Source of the DNA: Pedobacter glucosidilyticus DSM 23534
GTDB lineage: Bacteria > Bacteroidota > Bacteroidia > Sphingobacteriales > Sphingobacteriaceae
Direction of reading: 5' to 3'
Assembly (NCBI RefSeq): GCF_000425145.1
Contig: NZ_AULF01000029.1
Coordinates: 1-64,000 of the forward strand
Length of the DNA stretch: 64,000 nt
The first letter of the stretch is position 1. Each line of letters opens with the position of its first letter. Shown here piece by piece: positions 52,512 through 61,775 of the stretch. Below the pieces are notes generated by a model, which was given only the letters and a program-made list of their open reading frames with translations, was not told the DNA's origin and ran no database searches. Both the position numbers and the translations under genes were made by a program.

Positions 52512-55500
52512 TTAATCAGCTTTAATAAGTGTTATTTCTGCTAATGATGCTTTAGGATCTTTAGGGTTAAAGCCATTTAAGGCAACAAGTTTTAAGAACT
52601 TCACTGCTACAGGCTCTGGAAAAAGAATCGTCTTTATTTTATTATCATAACTGAAGGCACCTTCAACTAAAGACTTTTCCCATTTTTTACCATCATCACT
52701 AACAAATATGGCGTAATCTTTAATCCAGCTTGCTTTTTCTCCGGTATATTCAGGATCTCTTGCTGGAAGACAAGTAAGTCCTTTTAGTTTAGTAGGATGG
52801 TATAGTTCTAAAATAAGTTCATGCGGATAAGGAGAGACAGGGTCTTTGCCTTTACTCTGCCAAGAAGTTATCGGATCACCATCAATAGCATTTTCTGGTT
52901 TAAAGGTTTCTCTTTTCCCAACTGCATCAAAACTATCTGAAATGATACTGGCAATTTCAGGTGTAAAAAGCTTATCAAGTATTTCTAAATTCAGCTCTTG
53001 CGTGGGTTCAAATTTATCAGAACCGGCGTAATCGTATAAATTGCTTAAAAATTGGCGACAAGCAGCATCCTCAGGGGCTGCCGTTGGATCAAAACCACAA
53101 ACTAAAAGCTTACCCTTACCAACTGTAGCTTCAAAAACAACTCCGAGTTTATGGTTTCTTTTAAAATTATCAATAACCTGAATTATTGGGCGATAAGCGG
53201 CCGGAGTACTATCTAAATTGAAAAAACGAGCGTTCTCCATAAGGTTAAACCATTGCCAATTACTTTGATTTTCAGTAGGAAATTTTGCAAAGAACGGTTC
53301 ATCCGGATTACACAATAAGCCCATTGTATTTGGTCTTTGCGTAGGAAACCATATTGGGCTCCAAAAGACAGGTAAAAACCTGCCAGGCATAGAGGATTTG
53401 GTGTAAGTATGATGCGTAAAAAACACTACTTTTTTGCCACTTTCAAGCATTTTTTTGGCAACATCCCATCTGTTACATACCGTTACGGTTGATGGAGCTT
53501 CGGTTACAACTTTTGTTGGATATACCCAAATATCCCAACTGTTAATTGCTTTTACTCCATTTGTTAATGATACTGTTACCGTAAGCTTACAAGGAGCTTT
53601 TGCACTCAGTAAAGATGCTTGAATATTTCCTATAGAACTTAATTTTCCAGTTGGTAAAACATCAGATTTAAGATTTCCCTCATCTACCAAATGTCCTCGC
53701 TCATCTTTAATCTTCCAATGAACTTGTGCTTTTGATAAATCTGTAGAACCGTAATGTGCCACATCAATACTTGCATTAAAAGATTCATCTTGCGTATAAG
53801 TTCGTTTAGGCATACGTAATAGCGGGACAGTACTAGAACAATATTCACGAAACTTGTTAGGCGTAACAAAGCCTTTAGATTTCCAAAAAGCATCCAGAGG
53901 ACCCACCAATGCAGTTCCTTGAGTTGGATAATCATGTAAATCTAGCAGTTGAAATCCTCCATATCCCGGAGTACGCAAATGAACTTCAATTTCTTCTTTA
54001 TACAATAAGGTAGCAAATTTCCCGCTTGCTTCTACATATTTTGGTGCTTGGTCAAGAAGATTTTTTTTGTTAAGATCATCACGAATCATTTCAAAATTCT
54101 TCAACTCCATCACTCCATTCCATTTTTTTATTTCTTTAAAATCAGGATAATACATCCATTCTCCAATTTCATGACCTATTATTGGTATTTTCTCTTTAAT
54201 AACAGCATTTCTTAAATCTCGAAAAGTACCAGGCCCAAATATCCCTCGGCCACCAACGGTTACGGTAAACTGACGATTTTGAGTCTTTTGTGCATTAGAA
54301 GGAGAGGAGTAAACATGACGAGAATCATGCGTTATAAGCATCTGAACCCATCGTGATAATACTTCATCTTTGCCACCATATTCATTACCTGGTGTCATTA
54401 AACAAAAGGATGGATGATTGCCATAGGTATCAACAATACGTTTTAACTCTGCTTCAATGAATTTATCTCTTTCAGGATTCTGACCTGCTGCCACATTGGC
54501 TTGTGGGGCTTCTGTTTGTACGATGATACCCTCTTGGTCTGCCGCAATAAATGCTGCCTCGGGTGGTGTCCAAGAATGAAAACGAATACTGTTTAGCCCG
54601 TACGATTTCATGATTTTATAGATACGCTTCCAAGCTTCAACATCAGTTGGTGGGTATCCTGTAAGTGGCCAAATCGAACATTCTAAAGTACCACGCAAGT
54701 AAATTGGTCTACCATTTAAAATAAATTGCGATTCTTTTATTCCAAACTCTCGCATCCCAAATTGAATATTACGTTCATCATCACCCAACCTCACCATAAC
54801 CTTGCTCATATTTGGTGTAAACTCATCCCATAGTTTTGCAGTACTCATATCTATTTCTACTTCGGCCTGTCCTCCTTTTTTATCCCAATAGGCTTTAATG
54901 TTTTTTCCGTTGATATTCATCACACCACTATCTGCCCTGCCTGTTACATTGCCAATACCTACTTTTACCACTGCATTTTTTTTAGCAATATTCGGATAAA
55001 CCTGTATATTATGAATCCATACTGGTGGTGTTGCATCTAATGCAATACGGCCGATAATGCCATTCATATTACCCCATGTACCACCAAAAAGTGCAGAAAC
55101 GAAACGACCAAGATCTAGCTTTACCGTATTATCTACACAGATGGTGAGTTTATGTTTCCCAGGTTTAATATTTGTCCCAAATTCATAAGTATGAGGTGCT
55201 ACAAGACTCTCCTGAGTTCCTAAGTATTGATCATCAATCCAGACTTTGGTAGTCCAACGACAACGTTCTAAAAACAGGCTGATTCGCTTTCCTTTCCAAT
55301 TTTTAGGTATTTCAATCTCTCGTTGATAATAAACTGGTCCTGCATAATTAAACTTCCTGTAAGGTCCTTCAAGCGTAGCTGTTGCAGTATTTTTTGGTCC
55401 AATACCGGCATCATCAATAGTGCCGGGTAGACGAATTTTCCCCTTTAATGTTTGGTTAAAAGCCGGATAAGTTGCATCTGCAATTTCAAATCTCCATTGA

Positions 55501-55583
55501 CCAGCAAGAGAAATAGATTTTTCTTTTGCTATAGCGTAAGAGCTAATGATGCAGAATAAAGAAAGTGAAAGAAGCAGTTTCAT
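52512..55583 (-). CDS. Glycoside hydrolase family 2 enzyme with C-terminal F5/8-type domain
   Basis: A 1023-residue exported GH2-type enzyme (signal peptide about 1-19, ending AIAKE). The order is the GH2 N-terminal sugar-binding domain (about 25-185; FLERCRWTTKVWIDDQYLG), an Ig-like domain, the TIM barrel with acid/base Glu401 (PGNEYGG) and candidate nucleophile Glu472 (GHEIGEW), long beta domains, and a C-terminal F5/8-type (discoidin, CBM32-like) domain at about 880-1023 (AIDGDPITSWQSKG, WIKDYAIFVSDDGKKWE). The discoidin domain would target the enzyme to a glycan. The specificity among beta-galactosidase, beta-glucuronidase and other GH2 activities cannot be read. It is transcribed alone, and no HTCS-type operator is clear before it. 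Confidence 0.87.
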   Translation of the reverse strand: MKLLLSLSLFCIISSYAIAKEKSISLAGQWRFEIADATYPAFNQTLKGKIRLPGTIDDAGIGPKNTATATLEGPYRKFNYAGPVYYQREIEIPKNWKGKRISLFLERCRWTTKVWIDDQYLGTQESLVAPHTYEFGTNIKPGKHKLTICVDNTVKLDLGRFVSALFGGTWGNMNGIIGRIALDATPPVWIHNIQVYPNIAKKNAVVKVGIGNVTGRADSGVMNINGKNIKAYWDKKGGQAEVEIDMSTAKLWDEFTPNMSKVMVRLGDDERNIQFGMREFGIKESQFILNGRPIYLRGTLECSIWPLTGYPPTDVEAWKRIYKIMKSYGLNSIRFHSWTPPEAAFIAADQEGIIVQTEAPQANVAAGQNPERDKFIEAELKRIVDTYGNHPSFCLMTPGNEYGGKDEVLSRWVQMLITHDSRHVYSSPSNAQKTQNRQFTVTVGGRGIFGPGTFRDLRNAVIKEKIPIIGHEIGEWMYYPDFKEIKKWNGVMELKNFEMIRDDLNKKNLLDQAPKYVEASGKFATLLYKEEIEVHLRTPGYGGFQLLDLHDYPTQGTALVGPLDAFWKSKGFVTPNKFREYCSSTVPLLRMPKRTYTQDESFNASIDVAHYGSTDLSKAQVHWKIKDERGHLVDEGNLKSDVLPTGKLSSIGNIQASLLSAKAPCKLTVTVSLTNGVKAINSWDIWVYPTKVVTEAPSTVTVCNRWDVAKKMLESGKKVVFFTHHTYTKSSMPGRFLPVFWSPIWFPTQRPNTMGLLCNPDEPFFAKFPTENQSNWQWFNLMENARFFNLDSTPAAYRPIIQVIDNFKRNHKLGVVFEATVGKGKLLVCGFDPTAAPEDAACRQFLSNLYDYAGSDKFEPTQELNLEILDKLFTPEIASIISDSFDAVGKRETFKPENAIDGDPITSWQSKGKDPVSPYPHELILELYHPTKLKGLTCLPARDPEYTGEKASWIKDYAIFVSDDGKKWEKSLVEGAFSYDNKIKTILFPEPVAVKFLKLVALNGFNPKDPKASLAEITLIKAD

Positions 55584-56082
55584 TTTTGATGGTTCTATAC
55601 TTGGAAATTTATGTCTTAGAGCGGGTTAAATATACCCATGTAAGAACACTATTAACATGTACAATTAAATCAAAAAACTAGATTATTCAATCATGCTTAC
55701 CAAGCTCTTAAACATGATGACATCATTTTTAAGATTGTTCTTAATGATAGAGACCTCAACATAAATTTGATACAAAGCAAGTATTAACAGAGTAATAAAG
55801 CGGTACTAACAAGTAAATTAAAAGGTCTTTATAGGGTTATTTACCCTGTTAAAAACGAGTTATGACCCTGTTAGTACCCTGTTAATACCCTGTTAGCACC
55901 CTGTTAAGTAGGGTATTTAACCAGTTTAGCTATAGAAGTAGAATTTCTTAATTGGTTATTGGAGTGATTAAATAATGCTATGTACTTTTTATAAATATCA
56001 ATGGTAGACCCACGTTTGTCTACTTCTTCCTTCAATAATAATAGGTTTTCTTTTTGAAAACTTTTATTTATCTTTGTTATTC
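55584..56082. other. Divergent intergenic region upstream of higB
   Basis: A 499-bp gap between the GH2 gene start and higB. It holds the phased 11-bp repeat array (55843-55906) and, near 55660-55680, ACATGTACAAT, a partial match to the HTCS half-site in the opposite orientation without the other parts. The rest is AT-rich and featureless. Confidence 0.4.
55843..55906. repeat. Phased 11-bp repeat array before higBA
   Basis: ACCCTGTTA occurs exactly at 55843, 55865, 55876, 55887 and 55898. The last four are 11 bp apart, and the first is 22 bp before the second; the position in between (55854, AACGAGTTA) is a degenerate unit matching 6 of 9. So six units stand in one 11-bp phase, about one helical turn each. 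AGGGT copies in inverted orientation flank the array (AGGGT at 55833 and 55910). The pattern is like an iteron or multi-site operator for a protein on one face of the helix. It is about 180 bp upstream of higB. Confidence 0.75.
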
Positions 56083-56394
56083 ATGAATGTCATCAACCGT
56101 AGGACAATTATTTATTACACGGAAAAATATCCGCAAGCTAAAATGCAGTTGTTGGTTTGGTATAATGAGATTCTAAAACAAAGTTTTGGGAATTTCAACG
56201 AATTAAAAGCGGTATATGGTAATGCCAGTTTGGTAAATAACCAACGGGTAGTTTTTAATATCAAAGGTAATGATTATAGGTTGGTGGTCTCTATTAATTT
56301 TAGGCAGAATGCTTGTTACACTATTTGGTTTGGTACACATAAGGAGTACGATAAAATAGATGTAACAACGGTTTCTTACAATCTTAATTTATAA
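56083..56394 (+). CDS. higB: HigB-type toxin (mRNA interferase)
   Basis: A 103-residue HigB-family toxin, expected to cut mRNA at the ribosome when free of its antitoxin. Family landmarks: QKVF-like VFNIKGNDYRLVVSINF and the C-terminal TIWFGTHKEYDKID, which corresponds to the conserved WxGTHxEYDK block. The ATG at 56083 gives MNVINRRTIIYYTEKYPQAK, the normal N-terminus; a TTG three codons earlier is open but not needed. The antitoxin gene follows after 4 bp, in the toxin-first order typical of higBA. The pair splits the PUL genes and is probably independent cargo. Confidence 0.9.
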   Translation: MNVINRRTIIYYTEKYPQAKMQLLVWYNEILKQSFGNFNELKAVYGNASLVNNQRVVFNIKGNDYRLVVSINFRQNACYTIWFGTHKEYDKIDVTTVSYNLNL

Positions 56395-56398
56395 AGCA

Positions 56399-56755
56399 AT
56401 GAACTGGAAATTGATAAAAACAGAAGAAGAACACCAAAAGGCAGTTGATAGGGCTATGGAAATATTCCTTGCGGAACAAGGTACGCCAGAAGATGATGAA
56501 TTAGGTGTATTACTGCTTTTAATCAAAGATTATGAGGATAAAACTGTAACAATGCCCGAAATAGATGTCTTGGAAGTCATCAGAGATAAAATGAATGAAC
56601 AAGGCTTAAAAAACAAAGACCTTGAACCGCTTATTGGCAGTAAAGGTCATGTTTCTTCTGTGCTTTCAGGTAGAAAGGAAATTACGCTGAGAACGGCTCA
56701 AAAATTAAGGGATTTCTTTAATCTACCAGCAGAATTATTTTTAAAAATCGGATAA
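56399..56755 (+). CDS. higA: HigA-type antitoxin with HTH domain
   Basis: A 118-residue antitoxin that would bind and neutralise the HigB toxin and repress the operon. The N-terminal half is acidic and helical (EHQKAVDRAMEIFLAEQGTP, DELGVLLLLIKDYED); the C-terminal half is an HTH_3/Cro-type domain (about 60-115; LKNKDLEPLIGSKGHVSSVL, SGRKEITLRTAQKLRDFFNL). It starts 4 bp after the toxin stop codon. Its own operator is probably between 55,900 and 56,080, where the phased 11-bp array lies. Confidence 0.92.
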   Translation: MNWKLIKTEEEHQKAVDRAMEIFLAEQGTPEDDELGVLLLLIKDYEDKTVTMPEIDVLEVIRDKMNEQGLKNKDLEPLIGSKGHVSSVLSGRKEITLRTAQKLRDFFNLPAELFLKIG

Positions 56756-56815
56756 TTTAATAGTAGATGCTTATTTGGGCTTTAAAACAAAAAACTCTTA
56801 AAAGCAAAATTTAAA

Positions 56816-59245
56816 TTAATGTACCATAAACTTTTTTATCAATTTAATATTTTCTGATGAGGCACCTATTCTCACTTCAAATTCGCCGGGTTCTACCGCC
56901 CAATTCATGTTTTTATCTAATAATTCTAAATCTTGCGGTTTAATAGTAAATGAAATTGTTTTTGTCTCATTAGGGTTTAGCGTTACTCTATCAAAACCAC
57001 GTAATTGGCTTTCATAGGTAGTAACACTACTAAACATATCTTTGATATAAAGCTGAACGATTTCATCTCCTGTGCGGTTTCCGGTATTCTTTAAATCAAC
57101 AGTAACTTTTAATTCCTCCTGACTGTTGATACGATCTTTACTTAATTTCAAATTAGAGTACTCAAAAGTTGTATAACTTAAACCATAACCAAAAGGGTAC
57201 AGTGCACCGTTAACGCTGGTATTTCCATAACCATTATTTTTATCTGTACCAGAAGATTGGTTAGCCTGCGAACCCGGTTTAAAAGGGAAATTATACTCAA
57301 TTTGTCCGGTAGTTTTAGGGAAAGTTATGGGTAATTTTCCTCCTGGGTTATAATCGCCAAACAAAGTTTCGGCAATGGCTTGCCCACCAAATGCAGCCGG
57401 AAACCATGCTTCTAAAATAGATGGAATGTATTTATTTGCCCAGTTAATGGTTAAAGGCTGCCCGTTAATTAAAACTAACACTATGGGTTTACCAGTTGCG
57501 TAAAGCACTCTTAATAATTCTTCTTGGCGGCCGGGTAAGTTTAAACCAGTTCTTGATTTACTTTCCCCAGTTTGATTTTCTCCTTCGCCTAAAACGGCAA
57601 TAATGACATCGTTTTTCTTAGCCTCTTGTACTGCAAAGTCAATAGCTTTTTGTTCCTCAACAGTTAAAGGGGTAAAAATAATCTCGCTTTCGGGCCAGTT
57701 TGCATTTACAACCTCACAACCTTTGGCATAATTTACGTTAACTGTCTTTCCAATAAGATTATTTATACCGTCAAAAACATTAATTAAAGGGTGTCCGGAT
57801 GGGCCGTATCTACTTTCTTGATAGTTTGACTCTTTGGCTAAAGGCCCTGTAATTAATATATTTTTGATTTTACTTTTATCTAAAGGAAGCAAATTACCTT
57901 CATTTTTTAATAGCACTAAAGATTGTTTTTGAATAGCTAAGGCAAGGTCTAAACTTTGCTTTTCGCCTACAATTTTATCAGCTAATCCTACATCTTTAAC
58001 ATAAGGGTTATCAAATAAGCCCAGTTCCATTTTAACTCTTAAAACATCAGCAACCCTATGATCTAGTGTTTTTATAGCCACTTTTCCTTCTGCTACCAAT
58101 TCTCTTAATGGGAGAATATAATCCCCTGGATTGGTAAAATCTGTACGAACATTTAAACCTGCTTCAAAAACCTGACGAACGGCTTCTTTTTCTGAGTTTG
58201 CCACCCTATGTTTTGTAAAAACATATTCTACCGCTCTACTATCCGAAACTACGTAACCATTAAAATCATATTGCTGGCGTAGTAATTCTGTTAAAAAGTA
58301 GTAACTAGCGCTAACAGGTACTCCGTCATAATCGTTATAGCTACTCATAATACCCAACGGATTTGTTTCTTTAATTACTCTTTTAAAGGGATATAAAAAA
58401 AGCTTATGCAGTTCTCTTGGCGATACATGTGGATCTGTACGGGCATTTCCATCTCTAGCTCCTTTTGGTACACTATAAACTGCATAATGCTTTAATGTTG
58501 CTGCAATTCCTTCGTTTTGTATTCCAAGTACGGTTTGTTTTCCTAGCTCGGTAATTAAAAATGGGTCTTCCCCATAGGTTTCTACAACACGGCCCCAACG
58601 TGGGTCTCTGCTTACATCTAAAATTGGGCTGTAAATATTAGTATAGCCTAAAGCTTTACCTTCTTTTCCTATGATTTTTCCGGCCTTTAAGACTAAATCT
58701 CTATTCCAGGTGCTGCCTATCCCAATCGGAGCAGGAAATGGCGTAGCCTTGGTATGGGTTAGTCCATGTATACCTTCATTTGTAAAGTCTACTGGAATAC
58801 CTAATCTGGTTTCTTCCACAAACCATTTCTGAACCTTATTTATGGCCTTTGCATGGTTACTAAACGGGTAGGTTAAATCGTTTTGATAAAAAACTCCTGT
58901 TCCTCTGCCGTTTAAGTGTTCATCTATATTAGCAATACCATCTTTCCAAATCTCATTTTTCCATTGTGGCGTTGGTAAGGAATCTTTTAAAACCCTAGGG
59001 TAGCCGTACAAAGTAGCAAGTTGATTGGTTTTTTCATTAATAGTCATCAAAGAAAGAAGGTTATTTATTCTATCGCTTATTTTAGCTTTTGGATTTTCAT
59101 AAATATCCATTTTACCATTTTTATTAAAATCTACCCAGTCGTCATGATAAATTTTGATAGGTTTTTGTGCAGATAGTGGCAATATGTAAAAAAGTATTGC
59201 TCCAAGAGCTAATACTTTTTTACTCTTCAAAAAATTAAGAATCAT
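56816..59245 (-). CDS. Glycoside hydrolase family 3 (beta-glucosidase-like)
   Basis: An exported GH3 enzyme of 809 residues (signal peptide about 1-26, ending PLSAQ), retaining, and usually exo-acting on beta-glucosides or related sugars. The (beta/alpha)8 domain has the substrate-binding RDPRWGRVVETYGEDPFL and LKHYAVYS, and the nucleophile Asp335 in YVVSDSRAVEYVF. The alpha/beta sandwich (about 430-640; LLPLDKSKIKNILITGP) and a C-terminal FnIII-like domain (about 700-800; YTTFEYSNLKLS) complete it. An EF-hand-like DFNKNGKMDIYEN near residue 39 could bind calcium. It is the last gene of the SusC-SusD-lipoprotein-GH3 operon, 8 bp after the preceding gene. Confidence 0.93.
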   Translation of the reverse strand: MILNFLKSKKVLALGAILFYILPLSAQKPIKIYHDDWVDFNKNGKMDIYENPKAKISDRINNLLSLMTINEKTNQLATLYGYPRVLKDSLPTPQWKNEIWKDGIANIDEHLNGRGTGVFYQNDLTYPFSNHAKAINKVQKWFVEETRLGIPVDFTNEGIHGLTHTKATPFPAPIGIGSTWNRDLVLKAGKIIGKEGKALGYTNIYSPILDVSRDPRWGRVVETYGEDPFLITELGKQTVLGIQNEGIAATLKHYAVYSVPKGARDGNARTDPHVSPRELHKLFLYPFKRVIKETNPLGIMSSYNDYDGVPVSASYYFLTELLRQQYDFNGYVVSDSRAVEYVFTKHRVANSEKEAVRQVFEAGLNVRTDFTNPGDYILPLRELVAEGKVAIKTLDHRVADVLRVKMELGLFDNPYVKDVGLADKIVGEKQSLDLALAIQKQSLVLLKNEGNLLPLDKSKIKNILITGPLAKESNYQESRYGPSGHPLINVFDGINNLIGKTVNVNYAKGCEVVNANWPESEIIFTPLTVEEQKAIDFAVQEAKKNDVIIAVLGEGENQTGESKSRTGLNLPGRQEELLRVLYATGKPIVLVLINGQPLTINWANKYIPSILEAWFPAAFGGQAIAETLFGDYNPGGKLPITFPKTTGQIEYNFPFKPGSQANQSSGTDKNNGYGNTSVNGALYPFGYGLSYTTFEYSNLKLSKDRINSQEELKVTVDLKNTGNRTGDEIVQLYIKDMFSSVTTYESQLRGFDRVTLNPNETKTISFTIKPQDLELLDKNMNWAVEPGEFEVRIGASSENIKLIKKFMVH

Positions 59246-59253
59246 TCTAAAAA

Positions 59254-60159
59254 TTATTTAACCACAACCTCGATAGATTTTACAATTTTTTGCTCGCCAT
59301 AAATAGTTGAGTTTCCTGCAACAAAAGTTGCTGTATAAGTACCAGGGGTAGTGTAGGTATAAGAAAAAACTTCTGGAGTTGGGTCTACATACCCTTTAAC
59401 AGGGATGCTTAAATCAGGGCCTAAATTTTTTGAGCTTACATCAAATCCTTTAGAGATTGCCCAAAAGTAAGTTGTAAGCTCTCTGCCTGCGGTAGAATTA
59501 TTGGCTCTTAAAAGAATGGTACTTGTTGATATGGAAGACCTAGAGGGGTCTATAATAGTAGCGTCTTGTACCAGTCTAAATCCTGCACCTCTATAATCTG
59601 CAAGTTGTAAATCTCCTATAGAAGTCCTTGAGTTTGCTACAAAATTTTGAACCGACCAAGATCTACCTGCTCCGTTAACTGTTTGTGGCAAAGTAGTGTA
59701 CTTAAATGCAATGTAAATAAGTTTCCCATCTACAGCAAGATCAGATAAATCTGCAGAGGTAGGTAAAAAGGTTGCGTTAGTTGCTAAAGTATACCTAGAT
59801 GTAATATCTATCCAAGTGGCTGCATTAACATCGGCTACGGTATAGTTTCCATTAAAGTCTGTAGAGGCTAAAACAGAAAATTGATTTTGCTGGGTTCCAA
59901 AATTAACATTAGTATTAAAAGAAACTCTTAAATCTCCTTTTTCTACTGTTCTACCTAATAAGAATTTATAATCATTTAATACTTCACCTGAATAAAATGA
60001 TATGACATTAGATTTACCACTGAGTGTAAATTTCACAGGAACATTAGCTATTGCCTCTTCTTTTAGTTGTACATCAAATGTTGGTACTTCCACCTGAGGG
60101 TCTTTGGAGCATCCTGCTAAGAAAAAACCCAAAATACATATATAAATAATTTTTTTCAT
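59254..60159 (-). CDS. Surface lipoprotein, DUF5017-like
   Basis: A 301-residue lipoprotein (lipobox FLAGC, Cys about 17) in the position of a surface glycan-binding protein, following susD. The sequence resembles DUF5017-type proteins found after SusD in this phylum (NVISFYSGEVLNDYKFLLGR, LRVSFNTNVNFGTQQNQFSV, WIDITSRYTL); the end (about 225-301) forms an Ig/PKD-like strand set (YTYTTPGTYTATFVAGNSTIYG). Family assignment is by pattern memory. The glycan bound is unknown. 8 bp upstream of the GH3 gene and 13 bp downstream of susD. Confidence 0.75.
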   Translation of the reverse strand: MKKIIYICILGFFLAGCSKDPQVEVPTFDVQLKEEAIANVPVKFTLSGKSNVISFYSGEVLNDYKFLLGRTVEKGDLRVSFNTNVNFGTQQNQFSVLASTDFNGNYTVADVNAATWIDITSRYTLATNATFLPTSADLSDLAVDGKLIYIAFKYTTLPQTVNGAGRSWSVQNFVANSRTSIGDLQLADYRGAGFRLVQDATIIDPSRSSISTSTILLRANNSTAGRELTTYFWAISKGFDVSSKNLGPDLSIPVKGYVDPTPEVFSYTYTTPGTYTATFVAGNSTIYGEQKIVKSIEVVVK

Positions 60160-60172
60160 GATTGTAATTTTA

Positions 60173-61765
60173 TTACCAGCCTTGGTTTTGTGTTAATAAT
60201 TTATTTAAGCCTAACTCTCTGGATGGAATTGGCCAAACAGCATCTCTCTCTGTGACATTATTAAAAGCAGTAGCACCAAATTGCCTTGCTGCTGGTGCAT
60301 TTGCAGTGAAATCTGCAGCTATACGTCTCATGCTAAACATAAAAATATTCCATCTTACCAAATCACTTTTTCTTAAACACTCAAAACTTAATTCTCTAGA
60401 TCTTTCGTCTTGTATAGCTTCTTGGAACGTTGTTTTATCTAAACCACTTAAGTTGGCTTCGGTTAAATTGGTTGCCCCAGGCAATAATTTGCCATAAGCT
60501 CTGCCGCGTACTTGATTTATAGCATCGTAAGCTGCTGTAGTTGGGCCATTGTTTACTTGATTTTCTGCCTCAGCAAACATCAATAAAACATCAGAATATC
60601 TTAGAATAGGAAAGTTTTGATTGGTAAAGTTTTTATTTTTAGGAGATAACAACTCAAACTCTCTTCTAAATTTACCACAATCTCTTTCAAAAACTTGAGT
60701 ACGAGTAAAAGGGACTTTAATTGAAGCTGGGCTCCAAGAAAAAGGAGCAATAGACCAATCTCTTCTTAAATCTGGCGAAGAGCCATCTGAATTTATTTGA
60801 TATAGCCTAAATAGCTGGCCTGTAGTGGCAATAAATCCGTAAGTATAACCTAAAACTTCGTTATCTGTTCTTATACCATTATTTGCACCTACTCTGCCAC
60901 CTTCTTGGTAGGCATCAACTCTGTTTCCCCAAAATTCTATCTCCCAAATACTTTCTTTAATATCGTATTTGTCTTGTGCATAATTGATGAAAATTTGACT
61001 GTAGTTAGGGTTTAATGCATGGGCTGCGGCAGCATCATCCATTACTTTTTTTGCCCAATCTCTTGCCTCTACATATCTATTCATATCATTAACCGGATGA
61101 CCAGCCGCATATAAACAGGCTCTTGCTAATATGCCTCTTACAGCAGATTGATTAACTTTACCACCATAACCAACAACATTTATAGGTTTAACCATGCCTT
61201 CGGCTTTAGTCATATCTTCTATAATTTTATCATAAACTTGCTTTGCAGGTGTACGTGGAATGTCAGTATTTTCTGCATTTGGTAAAGACTCTAATACTAA
61301 AGGGACTGCACCAAAATTGCTTACTAATAATAAGTGATAGTATGCTCTTAAAAATAAAGCTTCGCCTTCAATAGCATCTTTATTTACCTGATTAATACTT
61401 TGTGCTTTGTTAATGTTTTCTAGCAATAAATTGGCTCTGTTAATGCCATTATAACATTGTTGCCAAAAGCTAGTTATATTATTATCTGATGGGGCATTAC
61501 TATAAATGGCTGGTCCTGCTGTAATAACTCTCGTATAATAACCTTCATCACCATCTAAGCTCATTCTGCCTAGCATTAAGTCGCCGTAAAGAGCTGAACT
61601 GCCTAATGGGTCATAAACAGCGTTTAAAGCGGTGTTTAGTTGTGCTTCTGTCTCGTAATAATTAACTGGCGAAACAAAATCTTTTGGTCTGGTGTCTAAA
61701 AAATCACTACAAGCATTTAATGTTAACACCAATAATATAACTGCTATTATTTTTATCTTTTTCAT
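60173..61765 (-). CDS. SusD/RagB-family outer-membrane lipoprotein (second system)
   Basis: Glycan-binding partner of the second SusC. 530 residues; lipobox LNACS (Cys about 19), then the SusD opening DTRPKDFVSPVNYYETEAQLNTALNAVY and helices FWQQCYNGINRANLLLENI, and the C-terminal RagB region (RYSDVLLMFAEAENQVNNG, FQEAIQDERSRELSFECLRK, DLVRWNIF). Only distantly similar to the SusD at 47044-48588, so the two systems probably recognise different parts of the glycan or different glycans. Co-transcribed with SusC upstream (10 bp) and the DUF5017-like lipoprotein downstream. Confidence 0.94.
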   Translation of the reverse strand: MKKIKIIAVILLVLTLNACSDFLDTRPKDFVSPVNYYETEAQLNTALNAVYDPLGSSALYGDLMLGRMSLDGDEGYYTRVITAGPAIYSNAPSDNNITSFWQQCYNGINRANLLLENINKAQSINQVNKDAIEGEALFLRAYYHLLLVSNFGAVPLVLESLPNAENTDIPRTPAKQVYDKIIEDMTKAEGMVKPINVVGYGGKVNQSAVRGILARACLYAAGHPVNDMNRYVEARDWAKKVMDDAAAAHALNPNYSQIFINYAQDKYDIKESIWEIEFWGNRVDAYQEGGRVGANNGIRTDNEVLGYTYGFIATTGQLFRLYQINSDGSSPDLRRDWSIAPFSWSPASIKVPFTRTQVFERDCGKFRREFELLSPKNKNFTNQNFPILRYSDVLLMFAEAENQVNNGPTTAAYDAINQVRGRAYGKLLPGATNLTEANLSGLDKTTFQEAIQDERSRELSFECLRKSDLVRWNIFMFSMRRIAADFTANAPAARQFGATAFNNVTERDAVWPIPSRELGLNKLLTQNQGW

Positions 61766-61775
61766 AAAGTTCTTC

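Noticed and set aside
53684-53935. Minus-strand frame inside the GH2 gene in another phase.
   Set aside because: Out-of-frame shadow of the GH2 coding sequence.
55843-55906. Considered as a CRISPR array.
   Set aside because: Units are only 11 bp with two-base gaps, no spacers and no cas genes.
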